Position numbers and translations under genes: made by a program
Assembly (NCBI GenBank): GCA_023386155.1
Contig: JAEWKH010000112.1
Location: 1 to 13,602, forward strand
From: Pseudomonadota bacterium
GTDB taxonomy: Bacteria; Pseudomonadota; Alphaproteobacteria; Rhizobiales; Beijerinckiaceae
Direction: 5' to 3'
Length of the DNA stretch: 13,602 nt
In this document: positions 6,274-13,233 of the stretch, in pieces
How the letters are laid out: every line of letters starts with the position of its first letter
How positions within the stretch are numbered: the stretch's first letter is position 1
The notes under the pieces: model-generated
Database searches by the model: none
Told to the model about the DNA's origin: nothing
Seen by the model: the letters and a program-made list of their open reading frames with translations, nothing else

Positions 6274-8661
6274 ATGGTCCCGCCGATGAATCAGTCCGAC
6301 CCCAGACCCGATCCCCAGGACAGCCTTGCCCATGAGCCGGCGTCCGGCTCCTTGAGCGCCCGCGCCCGTGCGGCGGTTGCGCCGCAATCGCCTTACCTGA
6401 ACGGCCTGAACCCGGAACAGCGCGCCGCTGTCGAGGCCACGGAGGGGCCGGTCCTCGTGCTGGCTGGCGCCGGCACCGGCAAGACCCGCGTGCTGACCAC
6501 CCGGATCGCACACCTGATCGCCACCGGCAAGGCATATCCGTCCCAGATCCTCGCCGTGACCTTCACCAACAAGGCGGCGCGGGAGATGCGCGAGCGCATC
6601 ACCTCCGTCATCGGCCCCGTGGCCGAGGGGATGCAGTGGCTCGGCACCTTCCACTCCATCGGCACCAAGATCCTGCGGCGCCATGCGGAACTCGTCGGCC
6701 TGCGGTCCGACTTCACCATCCTGGGCACCGACGACCAGCTGCGCCTGATGAAGCAGGTGATCGAGGCCGAGGGCATCGACGAGAAGCGCTGGCCCGCGCG
6801 CCAGCTCGCCGGCCATATCGACGGCTGGAAGAACCGGGGCCTCGGCCCGGATCAGGTGCCCGCCGGCGAGGCCGGGGCTTTCGCCAACGGCAAGGGAGGG
6901 CGCCTCTACCGCGCCTATCAGGAACGGCTGAAGGTCCTGAACGCCGTCGATTTCGGCGACCTCCTGCTCGAATGCCTGCGCCTGTGGCGCGAGCATTCGG
7001 ACATCCTGGAGCAGTACCAGAACCGCTTCCGCTACATGCTGGTGGACGAGTACCAGGACACCAACGTGGCCCAGTATCTCTGGCTGAGGCTCCTCGCCCA
7101 GGCGCGCAAGAACCTTTGCTGCGTCGGCGACGACGACCAGTCGATCTATGGCTGGCGCGGCGCCGAGGTCGACAACATCCTGCGCTTTGAGCACGACTTT
7201 CCCGGCGCCACCGTGATCCGCCTGGAGCGCAACTACCGCTCCACAGGCCACATCCTCTCCGCGGCGTCGGGCCTCATCGCCAAGAACCAGGGCCGTCTCG
7301 GCAAGACCCTGCGCACGGAAGACGAGCCGGGCGAGAAGGTGACGATCACCGGCGCCTGGGATTCCGAGGACGAGGCGCGCCTCATCGGCGAGGAAATCGA
7401 GGCGCTGCACGCCAAGAAGCATCCGCTCTCGGAAATCGCCATCCTGGTGCGCATCTCCGCCCAGATGCGCGAGATCGAAGACCGGCTCGTGACGCTCGGC
7501 GTCCCCTATCGGGTCATCGGCGGCCCGCGCTTCTACGAGCGCGCGGAAATCCGCGACGCACTGGCTTACTTGCGCGTCGTCAACCAGCCTGCGGACGACC
7601 TTGCCTTCGAGCGCATCGTGAATACCCCGAAGCGCGGCCTGGGCGATGCGACGATCCAGGTGCTGCACAACCATGCCCGCGCTGCCCGCGTGCCGCTGAT
7701 GGAGGCGGCGCGCTTCATCGTCGAGACCGACGAGCTGAAGCCCAAGCCCCGCGCCACGTTGCGCGACCTTCTGATCTCCTTCGGCCGCTGGTCGAAGCTC
7801 TCGGAGACCATGACGCAGTCCGAAGTCGCCCAGACGGTTCTGGAGGAATCCGGCTATACCGACATGTGGCAGAAGGACAAATCGGCCGATGCGGCGGGAC
7901 GCCTGGAAAACCTCAAGGAGCTCGTGCGCTCCATGGAGGAGTTCCCGGACCTGCAGAGCTTCCTCGAGCATGTCTCCCTGGTGATGGAAGCCAACGAGAG
8001 CGACACCACCGAGCGCGTGAGCCTGATGACGCTCCACGCGGCCAAGGGCCTGGAGTTCGACACGGTGTTCCTGCCCGGCTGGGAGGAAGGCCTGTTCCCG
8101 AACCAGCGCGCGCTCGACGAGAGCGGCCGCGCCGGCCTCGAGGAAGAGCGCCGCCTCGCCCATGTGGGCCTCACCCGCGCCCGGCGTCGCGCCAAGATCT
8201 ATTTCGCCTCCAACCGGCGCATCCACGGCCTGTGGAACTCGACCGTCCCGAGCCGCTTCGTCGACGACCTGCCGGAGACGAACGTGGAGATCGTCGAGGC
8301 TCCCGCGAATTTCTCCTATGGCGGCTATGGCGGCGGCTCGCGCTTCGACCGCATGCAGCCCTTCAGCGGCTCCTCCTACCAGACCCCCGGCTGGCAGCGT
8401 GCCCAGGCCCATCGCGCCTCGACGGGAGATGGCGGTTATTCCGCCCGTCGCTCCGGCGACAGGCGCGGGCCGATGCTGATCGAGGGCGAACTGGTGGCCA
8501 AGTCCACCGGCGGCTCTGGCTTTTCGGTCGGCGGACGCGTCCTGCACACCAAGTTCGGCCCGGGCACCATCGAGGCGGTGGACGGCAACAAGCTCACCGT
8601 CGAGTTCGACAAGGCCGGGCGCAAGATGGTGCTGGACAGCTTCGTCGAGGCGCTGGGGTGA
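6274..8661 (+). CDS. uvrD: ATP-dependent DNA helicase UvrD/PcrA (superfamily 1A)
   Basis: A 795-aa complete 3'-5' helicase with every core motif: Walker A GAGTGKT (65-71), Ia AVTFTNKAAREM (94-105), Ib TFHSIG (125-130), II LVDEYQDTN (256-264), III VGDDDQSIYGWRGA (284-297), IV RLERNYRST (316-324), V SLMTLHAAKGLEFD (583-596) and VI HVGLTRARRR (630-639). The family unwinds DNA in nucleotide excision repair, mismatch repair and removal of replication or transcription blocks. Residues about 675-740 are a low-complexity Gly/Ser/Tyr/Arg linker, followed by a Tudor-like C-terminal module (GGRVLHTKFGPGTIEAVDG, about 753-771), which in PcrA/UvrD contacts RNA polymerase. The start is uncertain: ATG 6274 (MVPPMNQSD) and ATG 6286 (MNQSDPRP) are both possible and neither has a clear Shine-Dalgarno. 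The gene ends at a strong hairpin shared with the convergent catalase gene. Confidence 0.96.
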   Translation: MVPPMNQSDPRPDPQDSLAHEPASGSLSARARAAVAPQSPYLNGLNPEQRAAVEATEGPVLVLAGAGTGKTRVLTTRIAHLIATGKAYPSQILAVTFTNKAAREMRERITSVIGPVAEGMQWLGTFHSIGTKILRRHAELVGLRSDFTILGTDDQLRLMKQVIEAEGIDEKRWPARQLAGHIDGWKNRGLGPDQVPAGEAGAFANGKGGRLYRAYQERLKVLNAVDFGDLLLECLRLWREHSDILEQYQNRFRYMLVDEYQDTNVAQYLWLRLLAQARKNLCCVGDDDQSIYGWRGAEVDNILRFEHDFPGATVIRLERNYRSTGHILSAASGLIAKNQGRLGKTLRTEDEPGEKVTITGAWDSEDEARLIGEEIEALHAKKHPLSEIAILVRISAQMREIEDRLVTLGVPYRVIGGPRFYERAEIRDALAYLRVVNQPADDLAFERIVNTPKRGLGDATIQVLHNHARAARVPLMEAARFIVETDELKPKPRATLRDLLISFGRWSKLSETMTQSEVAQTVLEESGYTDMWQKDKSADAAGRLENLKELVRSMEEFPDLQSFLEHVSLVMEANESDTTERVSLMTLHAAKGLEFDTVFLPGWEEGLFPNQRALDESGRAGLEEERRLAHVGLTRARRRAKIYFASNRRIHGLWNSTVPSRFVDDLPETNVEIVEAPANFSYGGYGGGSRFDRMQPFSGSSYQTPGWQRAQAHRASTGDGGYSARRSGDRRGPMLIEGELVAKSTGGSGFSVGGRVLHTKFGPGTIEAVDGNKLTVEFDKAGRKMVLDSFVEALG

Positions 8662-8708
8662 ATGCCCTGCGCCGCGACACGGATCTGGCCGTATCTCTCT
8701 GAAGCAAG

Positions 8709-8731
8709 ATGGCCGGGACGAGCCCGGCCAT
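8709..8731. terminator. Strong hairpin between convergent uvrD and catalase genes
   Basis: ATGGCCGGG (8709-8717), loop ACGAG, CCCGGCCAT (8723-8731): a perfect 9-bp GC-rich stem with a 5-base loop. It lies 48 bases after the uvrD stop and 27 bases before the end of the oppositely oriented catalase gene. It has no T-tract on either side, so it is either a bidirectional terminator of the GC-hairpin type or an RNA-stabilising hairpin. From general knowledge the ATGGCCGGG...CCCGGCCAT unit is frequent between genes in Hyphomicrobiales, so it may also be a copy of a REP-like repeat. Confidence 0.6.
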
Positions 8732-8757
8732 GACAGCGGGTTTGGCTCCCGCAGCGG

Positions 8758-9639
8758 TCACTCCGCCGCGATCGGCGGCACCGGCGTCGGCGGCGTGCCG
8801 TAGGTGCGTGGGTCGACGGGGTTGAGCTGGCCTTCGTCTTCCGTGTAGGCCGGCGGACGATCCACATAGGTGAAGGTTCCCTTGCCGTCCGGGGCGGGCC
8901 CCTGCGCCCAGCGACCCTGCTGGCTTTCCATGCCCTCGGAGTGGTTCAGGAACTGATAGGCGACCTCGCTCTTCTCCAGATCCTGCGGGAAGTTCGACGG
9001 GACCGGCGTTTCCTCGAGCCCCTCCTCTTCCAGTTCGCGGATCGCGGCCAGCCATTGGTTCTGGTGCATGGTGTCGCGCGCGATGAGGAACGACAGCATG
9101 TCCCGGACACCGGCATCGTTCGTCATGTTGTACAGGCGGGCCACCTGAAGGCGCCCCTGGCTCTCGGCCGTCACGTTGAAGCGGAAATCGGCGAGCAGGT
9201 TGCCGCTCGCGATGGTGTAGGCCGAGGTCCAGGGATTGCCCGCGCTGTCGTTCGGGCGGGCCCCGAGACCTGCTACGATATAGTGCTGAGGATTCATGCC
9301 GGCCACGATGGCATCCTCCACCCGAGCCCCGCCCATCACGGCCCCGACCACCGAGTTCCTGGCCATGTCCTCCTGCTGCTCCACCGGCGAGGTTTCGAGC
9401 AGGCGCGCGATCATGGTGGCGAGCATCTCGACATGGCCGATCTCCTCGGTGCCGATGTCCATGATCATGTCCTTGTACTTCTGCGGACCGCGGCAGTTCC
9501 AGCCCTGGAACAGGTAGGTCATCATCACGCTGATCTCGCCCCATTGGCCGCCCAGGGGCTCCTGAAGCATCTTGGCGAAGAGCGGATCGGGTTTGTCCGG
9601 CTTGGCATGATAAGCCAGTTGCCGCTGACGGAAGAACAT
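8758..9639 (-). CDS. Manganese catalase family protein
   Basis: A 293-aa non-haem catalase that converts hydrogen peroxide to water and oxygen at a dimanganese centre. All expected ligands are visible: Glu35 (GEISVMMTYLFQGWN), Glu66 and His69 (GTEEIGHVEML), Glu159 (TAESQGRLQVARLY) and His192 (RDTMHQNQW). The start MFFRQRQLAY is the typical N-terminus and AGGAG lies 6 bases upstream of the ATG. The four-helix core ends near residue 235, and a Pro/Gly/Asp-rich tail of about 50 residues follows, as is common in this family. Upstream on the same strand, GGAAC-N16-GGTT (9700-9724) fits an EcfG general-stress promoter with one mismatch. The catalase gene is divergent from the cyclopropane synthase gene and convergent with uvrD. 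Confidence 0.95.
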   Translation of the reverse strand: MFFRQRQLAYHAKPDKPDPLFAKMLQEPLGGQWGEISVMMTYLFQGWNCRGPQKYKDMIMDIGTEEIGHVEMLATMIARLLETSPVEQQEDMARNSVVGAVMGGARVEDAIVAGMNPQHYIVAGLGARPNDSAGNPWTSAYTIASGNLLADFRFNVTAESQGRLQVARLYNMTNDAGVRDMLSFLIARDTMHQNQWLAAIRELEEEGLEETPVPSNFPQDLEKSEVAYQFLNHSEGMESQQGRWAQGPAPDGKGTFTYVDRPPAYTEDEGQLNPVDPRTYGTPPTPVPPIAAE

Positions 9640-9699
9640 CGGCTACTCCTGTGCGATGAATTGCGTGGCAACTCTCGCCCCCATGAGAGTCTGCCTTCC

Positions 9700-9724
9700 A
9701 ACCGGAGGGACTGATGGATGTTCC
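9700..9724 (-). promoter_or_regulatory. EcfG-type general-stress promoter of the Mn catalase gene
   Basis: On the minus strand, GGAAC (9724-9720), a 16-base spacer and GGTT (9703-9700) match the EcfG consensus GGAAC-N16/17-CGTT at 8 of 9 positions. It lies about 61 bases upstream of the catalase ATG (9639), which leaves a leader of roughly 50 bases ending in a good AGGAG. Peroxide-detoxifying enzymes are typical members of the PhyR-EcfG regulon in this order. The single deviation in the -10 keeps this short of certain. Confidence 0.6.
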
Positions 9725-9842
9725 CCGAAGGGACTGTCTTTCCTGTATTTTAGACGAATTCTGATTTGCGGGATTTTCCTCTAGCCACCCGCCTGGGACT
9801 GTGGAACGATCCGCCCCCAGACGAGCCATCGAAGAGGTGCCC

Positions 9843-11114
9843 ATGTTCCCGCTGTCGCACATGCTCAAATCCTTCGTTCGCGCAGGCACCCTGAAGGTGA
9901 TCGATGCGGAGGGCGGCGTGCACGTCTTCGGTGGCGAGAAGCCCGGCCCGAGCGTCACCATGAGACTCACGGACCGCTCGCTCTATCACAAGCTCTTCCT
10001 CAATCCGGAGCTGCATGCGGGCGAGGCCTATATGGACGGGCGCATGAGCTTCGAGGACGGCTCGTCCCTGAGGGATTTCCTGAACCTCTTCTCGATGAAC
10101 CGCTCGACCCTGGCCCATTATCCGCTGCAGAACGTGCTGAAGCGCATCTCGCGCACCGTGAAGCGGTTCCAGCAGGCGAACCCGGTCGGCAAAGCTCAAG
10201 CGAACGTGGCGCATCACTACGATCTCGGAAACGATTTCTACAAGCTCTTCCTCGACAAGGGCATGCAGTATTCCTGCGCCTACTTCGTCAACGATGACGA
10301 TACTCTGGAAGAGGCGCAGCAGAACAAGCTCCGTCTCATCGCCTCGAAGCTTCAGCTGAGGCCTGGCATGAGGGTCCTCGACATCGGCAGCGGCTGGGGC
10401 GACCTCGCGCTCTATCTCGCGGCGATGGAGGACGTGGACGTCACGGGCGTCACGCTGTCGAAGGAGCAGCACGAACTCTCCAACGAGAAGGCGCGGCGCG
10501 CCGGCCTCTCGAACCGCGTGCGCTTCGAGCTGCTCGACTATCGCAAGGTGGACAAGAAGTTCGACCGCATCGTGTCAGTAGGCATGTTCGAGCATGTGGG
10601 CGTGCACCACTACGGCGAGTTCTTCAAGAAGATCAATGCGCTTCTCGACGATGACGGCCTCATGGTGCTCCACTCCATCGGCAAGATGAGCCCGCCCGGA
10701 ACCGCGAGCCCATGGCTCAGGAAGTACATCTTCCCCGGGGCCTACTCCCCCGCCTTGTCGGAGGTGTTCCCCGTTGTCGAGCAGAACCAGCTGTGGGTGA
10801 CGGATCTCGAGTTCCTGCGCCTTCACTATGCCAAGACGCTCAACCATTGGCACCGGCGCTTCGAGGCCAATCGGGAGAAGATCGCCGCGATGTACGACGA
10901 GCGCTTCTGCCGGATGTTCGAGTTCTACCTCATCAGTGCCGAGACCATGTTCACCACGGGCAGCCAGCTCGTGTTCCACATGCAATTGGCGCGCAAGCGC
11001 GATGCGGCACCCATCGTGCGCGACTACGTCACGGATGTGCAGCGCGAATACAGGCTCAAGGAGGCCGAGCGCCTCAAGGTTCTCGAAGGAACAAGGGAGC
11101 TGACGCCGGCCTGA
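9843..11114 (+). CDS. cfa: Cyclopropane-fatty-acyl-phospholipid synthase
   Basis: A 423-aa SAM-dependent methyltransferase that adds a methylene bridge to unsaturated acyl chains of membrane phospholipids, a stationary-phase and stress adaptation. Family motifs: HHYDLGNDFYKLFLD (124-138), MQYSCAYF (141-148), SAM-binding VLDIGSGWGDLALYLA (178-193), GVTLSKEQHE (202-211), SVGMFEHVG (245-253), HSIG (277-280), WLRKYIFPGAYSPALSEV (291-308) and LHYAKTLNHWHRRF (327-340). Glu250 and His277 correspond to the bicarbonate-binding active-site residues known from E. coli Cfa. The ATG at 9843 was chosen over 9801 because AAGAGG lies about 6 bases upstream and the protein then begins at the usual N-terminal domain. 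Upstream (9725-9842) is a locally AT-richer stretch, but I found no confident promoter. The gene is divergent from Mn catalase and convergent with the SDR gene, with a 34-base gap. Confidence 0.93.
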   Translation: MFPLSHMLKSFVRAGTLKVIDAEGGVHVFGGEKPGPSVTMRLTDRSLYHKLFLNPELHAGEAYMDGRMSFEDGSSLRDFLNLFSMNRSTLAHYPLQNVLKRISRTVKRFQQANPVGKAQANVAHHYDLGNDFYKLFLDKGMQYSCAYFVNDDDTLEEAQQNKLRLIASKLQLRPGMRVLDIGSGWGDLALYLAAMEDVDVTGVTLSKEQHELSNEKARRAGLSNRVRFELLDYRKVDKKFDRIVSVGMFEHVGVHHYGEFFKKINALLDDDGLMVLHSIGKMSPPGTASPWLRKYIFPGAYSPALSEVFPVVEQNQLWVTDLEFLRLHYAKTLNHWHRRFEANREKIAAMYDERFCRMFEFYLISAETMFTTGSQLVFHMQLARKRDAAPIVRDYVTDVQREYRLKEAERLKVLEGTRELTPA

Positions 11115-11123
11115 CGACCGGCG
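11104..11123. terminator. Weak hairpin spanning the cfa stop codon
   Basis: CGCCGG (11104-11109), loop CCTGACGA, CCGGCG (11118-11123): a 6-bp GC stem that contains the cfa TGA (11112-11114) in its loop. There is no T-tract. It is the only stem seen between the convergent cfa and SDR genes and may help end the cfa transcript, but a stem of this size is expected often in DNA this GC-rich. Confidence 0.25.
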
Positions 11124-11148
11124 CCGGATCTCTCCATCGCCGCCCGTC

Positions 11149-12024
11149 TCAGGTCAGGGTCTCGTAGTCCTTGTTCGTCAGTCCCTCATGGGAGTGACGG
11201 GTCGGCAATTTTCCCTGCGGCTGCTTCTTGAAATGCGACGATGCCATGGAGCCGACAGCTCCCTTCGCGATCGTCACGCCGCCATCGACAGCATAGAGCG
11301 CGCCAGTGACGTAGCTCGCTTCATCCGACGCGAGGAAGCAGAACACATTCGCCACCTCTTCCGGCGTGCCGCGCCGACCCATCGGCGTTGCATCGATCAT
11401 CATGGATTCCATCTGGCGGTCCATAGGCCCGCTCGATTTATGGGTCCAGGCTGTATCGATGGGCCCGGGGCAGACGCAATTGGCCCGTACGCCATGCGCT
11501 GCCTGCTCCACGGCGACACCCCGCATGAAGGAATGGATGAAGGCTTTCGTACCCCCATACATCGTGTTCTTGGCGATCCCGATCATGCCGGCTTCCGAGC
11601 CGGTGGAAATGATGTTGCCGTAGGTCTTCTGGAGGTGCGGCAGTGCGAACCTTGTCATCAGGAACACGGAACGGACATTCGACCTCAGTGTCTCGTCGAA
11701 CTTGTCGATCGGATAGTCCTGGGTTTCTGCCGCCGCCAGAAACACGCCGGCATTGTTGACAAGGACATCGAGACGGCCATAGGCGCTCACGCAGGCCTCG
11801 ACCGCCGCCTGGGCATGGCGCTCCTCGGCGATGTCGCCGAGATATGTCTCCGCGAAGCCGCCGGCCCCATTGATCGTCCGGGCGACATCGTCCACGGGAT
11901 CGTCCGGAAGTCCGACCAGAAGGAGGCGCGCCCCCTCCTGGGCGAACTTGAGCGCAATGGCCTCACCGATGCCGGTGCCGGCACCGGTCACGATGGCAAC
12001 CTTGTCGAAAAGACGTCCGGTCAT
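11149..12024 (-). CDS. SDR family NAD(P)-dependent oxidoreductase
   Basis: A 291-aa classical short-chain dehydrogenase/reductase. The Rossmann motif TGAGTGIG is at 13-20, NNAG at 90-93 and the catalytic set is Ser143, Tyr156 and Lys160 (YGGTK), with the family motif CPGPIDT at 185-191. The C-terminal core ends with YAVDGG (244-249), and about 42 further residues form a basic, polar tail (SSHFKKQPQGK...) that most classical SDRs lack. The ATG at 12024 was chosen because AGGAG lies 6 bases upstream and the Rossmann fold starts directly after it; the in-frame ATG at 12087 would lie at the predicted promoter -10. The substrate cannot be told from sequence. A perfect EcfG promoter match (12088-12112) precedes it, so it is probably a general-stress gene. 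It is divergent from prmA and convergent with cfa. Confidence 0.92.
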   Translation of the reverse strand: MTGRLFDKVAIVTGAGTGIGEAIALKFAQEGARLLLVGLPDDPVDDVARTINGAGGFAETYLGDIAEERHAQAAVEACVSAYGRLDVLVNNAGVFLAAAETQDYPIDKFDETLRSNVRSVFLMTRFALPHLQKTYGNIISTGSEAGMIGIAKNTMYGGTKAFIHSFMRGVAVEQAAHGVRANCVCPGPIDTAWTHKSSGPMDRQMESMMIDATPMGRRGTPEEVANVFCFLASDEASYVTGALYAVDGGVTIAKGAVGSMASSHFKKQPQGKLPTRHSHEGLTNKDYETLT

Positions 12025-12051
12025 GGGAATCTCCTGGAAAGGGAACAGGCG

Positions 12052-12070
12052 CGGCCGCCTGCCGCGGCCG
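12052..12070 (-). promoter_or_regulatory. GC hairpin in the SDR leader
   Basis: CGGCCGC, loop CTGCC, GCGGCCG: a perfect 7-bp, all-GC stem located between the predicted transcription start (about 12080) and the Shine-Dalgarno (12031-12035) of the SDR gene. It would form at the 5' end of the mRNA and leave the ribosome-binding site free, so a stabilising role is more plausible than a translational block. It has no T-tract. Function is inferred only. Confidence 0.35.
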
Positions 12071-12087
12071 ACTTCAGGTGATGGCAC

Positions 12088-12112
12088 AACGGAACGCCAC
12101 CCTGCCGGTTCC
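12088..12112 (-). promoter_or_regulatory. EcfG-type general-stress promoter of the SDR gene (exact match)
   Basis: On the minus strand, GGAAC (12112-12108), exactly 16 bases, then CGTT (12091-12088) match all nine positions of the alphaproteobacterial EcfG consensus GGAAC-N16/17-CGTT. The -10 lies 64 bases upstream of the SDR ATG at 12024, giving a leader of about 55 bases that contains a GC hairpin and ends with AGGAG. The orientation is correct for SDR and not for prmA, which runs the other way from 12174. Confidence 0.75.
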
Positions 12113-12173
12113 AGGAAGGGCCCAATCTCGCGGACAGGTGACCTGCGGTGAAAGGGGTGCTAAGGCCACTTTC

Positions 12174-13094
12174 ATGCTTGAAGGTCTGCATCCCAATCGC
12201 CCCACCCACGTCTTCCGCATCACCACGGACGAGCGCTCCGCGCGCGCCATGACCGACATGATCGGAGAGATCTTCGACCCGGCCGAAACGGCGGTCGCCT
12301 CCTTCGAGACGGAGGATGGCGGGCCATGGATGCTGGAGGCCTATTTCGCCCATCAGCCCGACGAGGCGGCGATCCGGAACCTGCTGCGCCCCATCGTCGG
12401 GGAGGAGGCGGACAAGGGCGTCTTCCTGCCCCTCGAGCAGAAGGACTGGGTGAAGACGTCGCTGGAGGGGCTCAAGCCCGTCCGTGCGGGCCGCATCTTC
12501 GTCCACGGCTCGCACGACCGGCCGGAACGGCGCCCCAGCGACATCGCGATCGAGATCGAGGCGGGACTCGCCTTCGGCACAGGCCATCACGGCACCACCA
12601 AGGGCTGCCTGCTGGCCTTCGTGGATGAGTTGAAGATGCGCACGCCGCGCCATGTGCTCGATGTCGGCACCGGCACGGGCATCCTGGCCTTCGCGGCGGC
12701 GAAAATTCTGAAGCGGCCCGTGGTGGCCGGCGATATCGACCCGGAGGCGGTGCGCGTGGCGCGCGAGAATGCGCGGCTGAACGGGATCGGCGCCTTCATG
12801 AAGCTCTATGTCGGCCCAGGCATTCGCCATGCGGAGGCTGACCGCACGGGCCATTTCGACCTGGTCTTCGCCAATATCCTCGCCAAGCCTCTGCGGATGC
12901 TGGCGCCGTCCCTGGCCCGCGTGGCGAGCTGGGATGGGACGATCATCCTGTCGGGCCTGCTGATCCGGGACGTTCCCGGCGTCCTGTCGGCCTATGCCCA
13001 CCAGGGCTGGCACCTGCAGCGCCGCTACGAGCTCGACGGCTGGGCGGCGCTGGTGCTGACGCGGGGCGGCGCTCGTCCACTCCCTCGCCCGTAG
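12174..13094 (+). CDS. prmA: Ribosomal protein L11 methyltransferase PrmA
   Basis: A 306-aa class I SAM methyltransferase that methylates ribosomal protein L11 in the cytoplasm. Diagnostic motifs: the N-terminal substrate-binding domain; KDWVKTSLEGLKPVRAGR (90-107); the PrmA signature IEIEAGLAFGTGHHGTT (126-142); SAM-binding VLDVGTGTGILAFAAAK (161-177); acidic GDID (186-189); and VFANILAKPL (231-240), the catalytic loop equivalent. The length is close to the usual 290-300 aa. The start at ATG 12174 (MLEGLHPNRPTHVFRI) has AAGG 8 bases upstream; an in-frame ATG at 12078 would add a Gly/Arg-rich segment not expected in PrmA and would overlap the SDR promoter. The gene is divergent from SDR and ends only 6 bases from the convergent 34-aa gene. 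Non-essential in most bacteria where tested. Confidence 0.95.
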   Translation: MLEGLHPNRPTHVFRITTDERSARAMTDMIGEIFDPAETAVASFETEDGGPWMLEAYFAHQPDEAAIRNLLRPIVGEEADKGVFLPLEQKDWVKTSLEGLKPVRAGRIFVHGSHDRPERRPSDIAIEIEAGLAFGTGHHGTTKGCLLAFVDELKMRTPRHVLDVGTGTGILAFAAAKILKRPVVAGDIDPEAVRVARENARLNGIGAFMKLYVGPGIRHAEADRTGHFDLVFANILAKPLRMLAPSLARVASWDGTIILSGLLIRDVPGVLSAYAHQGWHLQRRYELDGWAALVLTRGGARPLPRP

Positions 13095-13100
13095 TCCGCG

Positions 13101-13205
13101 TTACTCGGCCAGGACGCCCGGATAGCGCTTCGCGAGTTCGCGGCGCAGCTTGAGGCTTTCAGTCCAGACTTCGCGGATGGCCTTCATGGCGGTGATGATG
13201 ATCAT
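13101..13205 (-). CDS. Very small protein, 34 aa, unknown function
   Basis: ATG at 13205 to TAA at 13101 gives MIIITAMKAIREVWTESL followed by KLRRELAKRYPGVLAE. It is predicted to be almost entirely helical and basic (Arg/Lys-rich), ending in a short acidic C-terminus. A second ATG at 13187 (MKAIREVWTES) would give 28 aa and may be the true start; the Shine-Dalgarno is weak in either case (GCGAGA upstream of 13205). Codon use is GC3-rich like its neighbours, and the gene follows the 74-aa gene on the same strand after 28 bases, which favours a real bicistron. It resembles in style the short Arg-rich helical proteins common in Hyphomicrobiales, but I cannot name a family. Confidence 0.5.
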   Translation of the reverse strand: MIIITAMKAIREVWTESLKLRRELAKRYPGVLAE

Positions 13206-13233
13206 GGTATCGTCTCGCTTTCAAAGGTTATGG

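Noticed and set aside
6151..8547. 798-codon open frame on the minus strand opposite uvrD
   Set aside because: The plus strand encodes an unmistakable complete UvrD with all helicase motifs. The antisense frame is Ala/Gly/Arg/His/Leu-rich without domains, the usual mirror of GC3-biased codons.
9768..9792. GCGGG...CCCGC stem upstream of cfa as a riboswitch or attenuator
   Set aside because: Only 5 bp with a 15-base loop; such stems are expected by chance at this GC content and no further conserved structure is visible.
9803..9827. GGAAC upstream of cfa as an EcfG -35
   Set aside because: At 16-17 bases downstream the sequence is AGCC/GCCA rather than CGTT, so there is no -10 match.
8594..9970. 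458-codon minus-strand frame overlapping the Mn catalase gene
   Set aside because: It overlaps a complete Mn catalase in another frame and has no recognisable motifs.
12021..13013. 330-codon minus-strand frame opposite prmA
   Set aside because: The plus strand carries every PrmA motif; the minus frame is a shadow.
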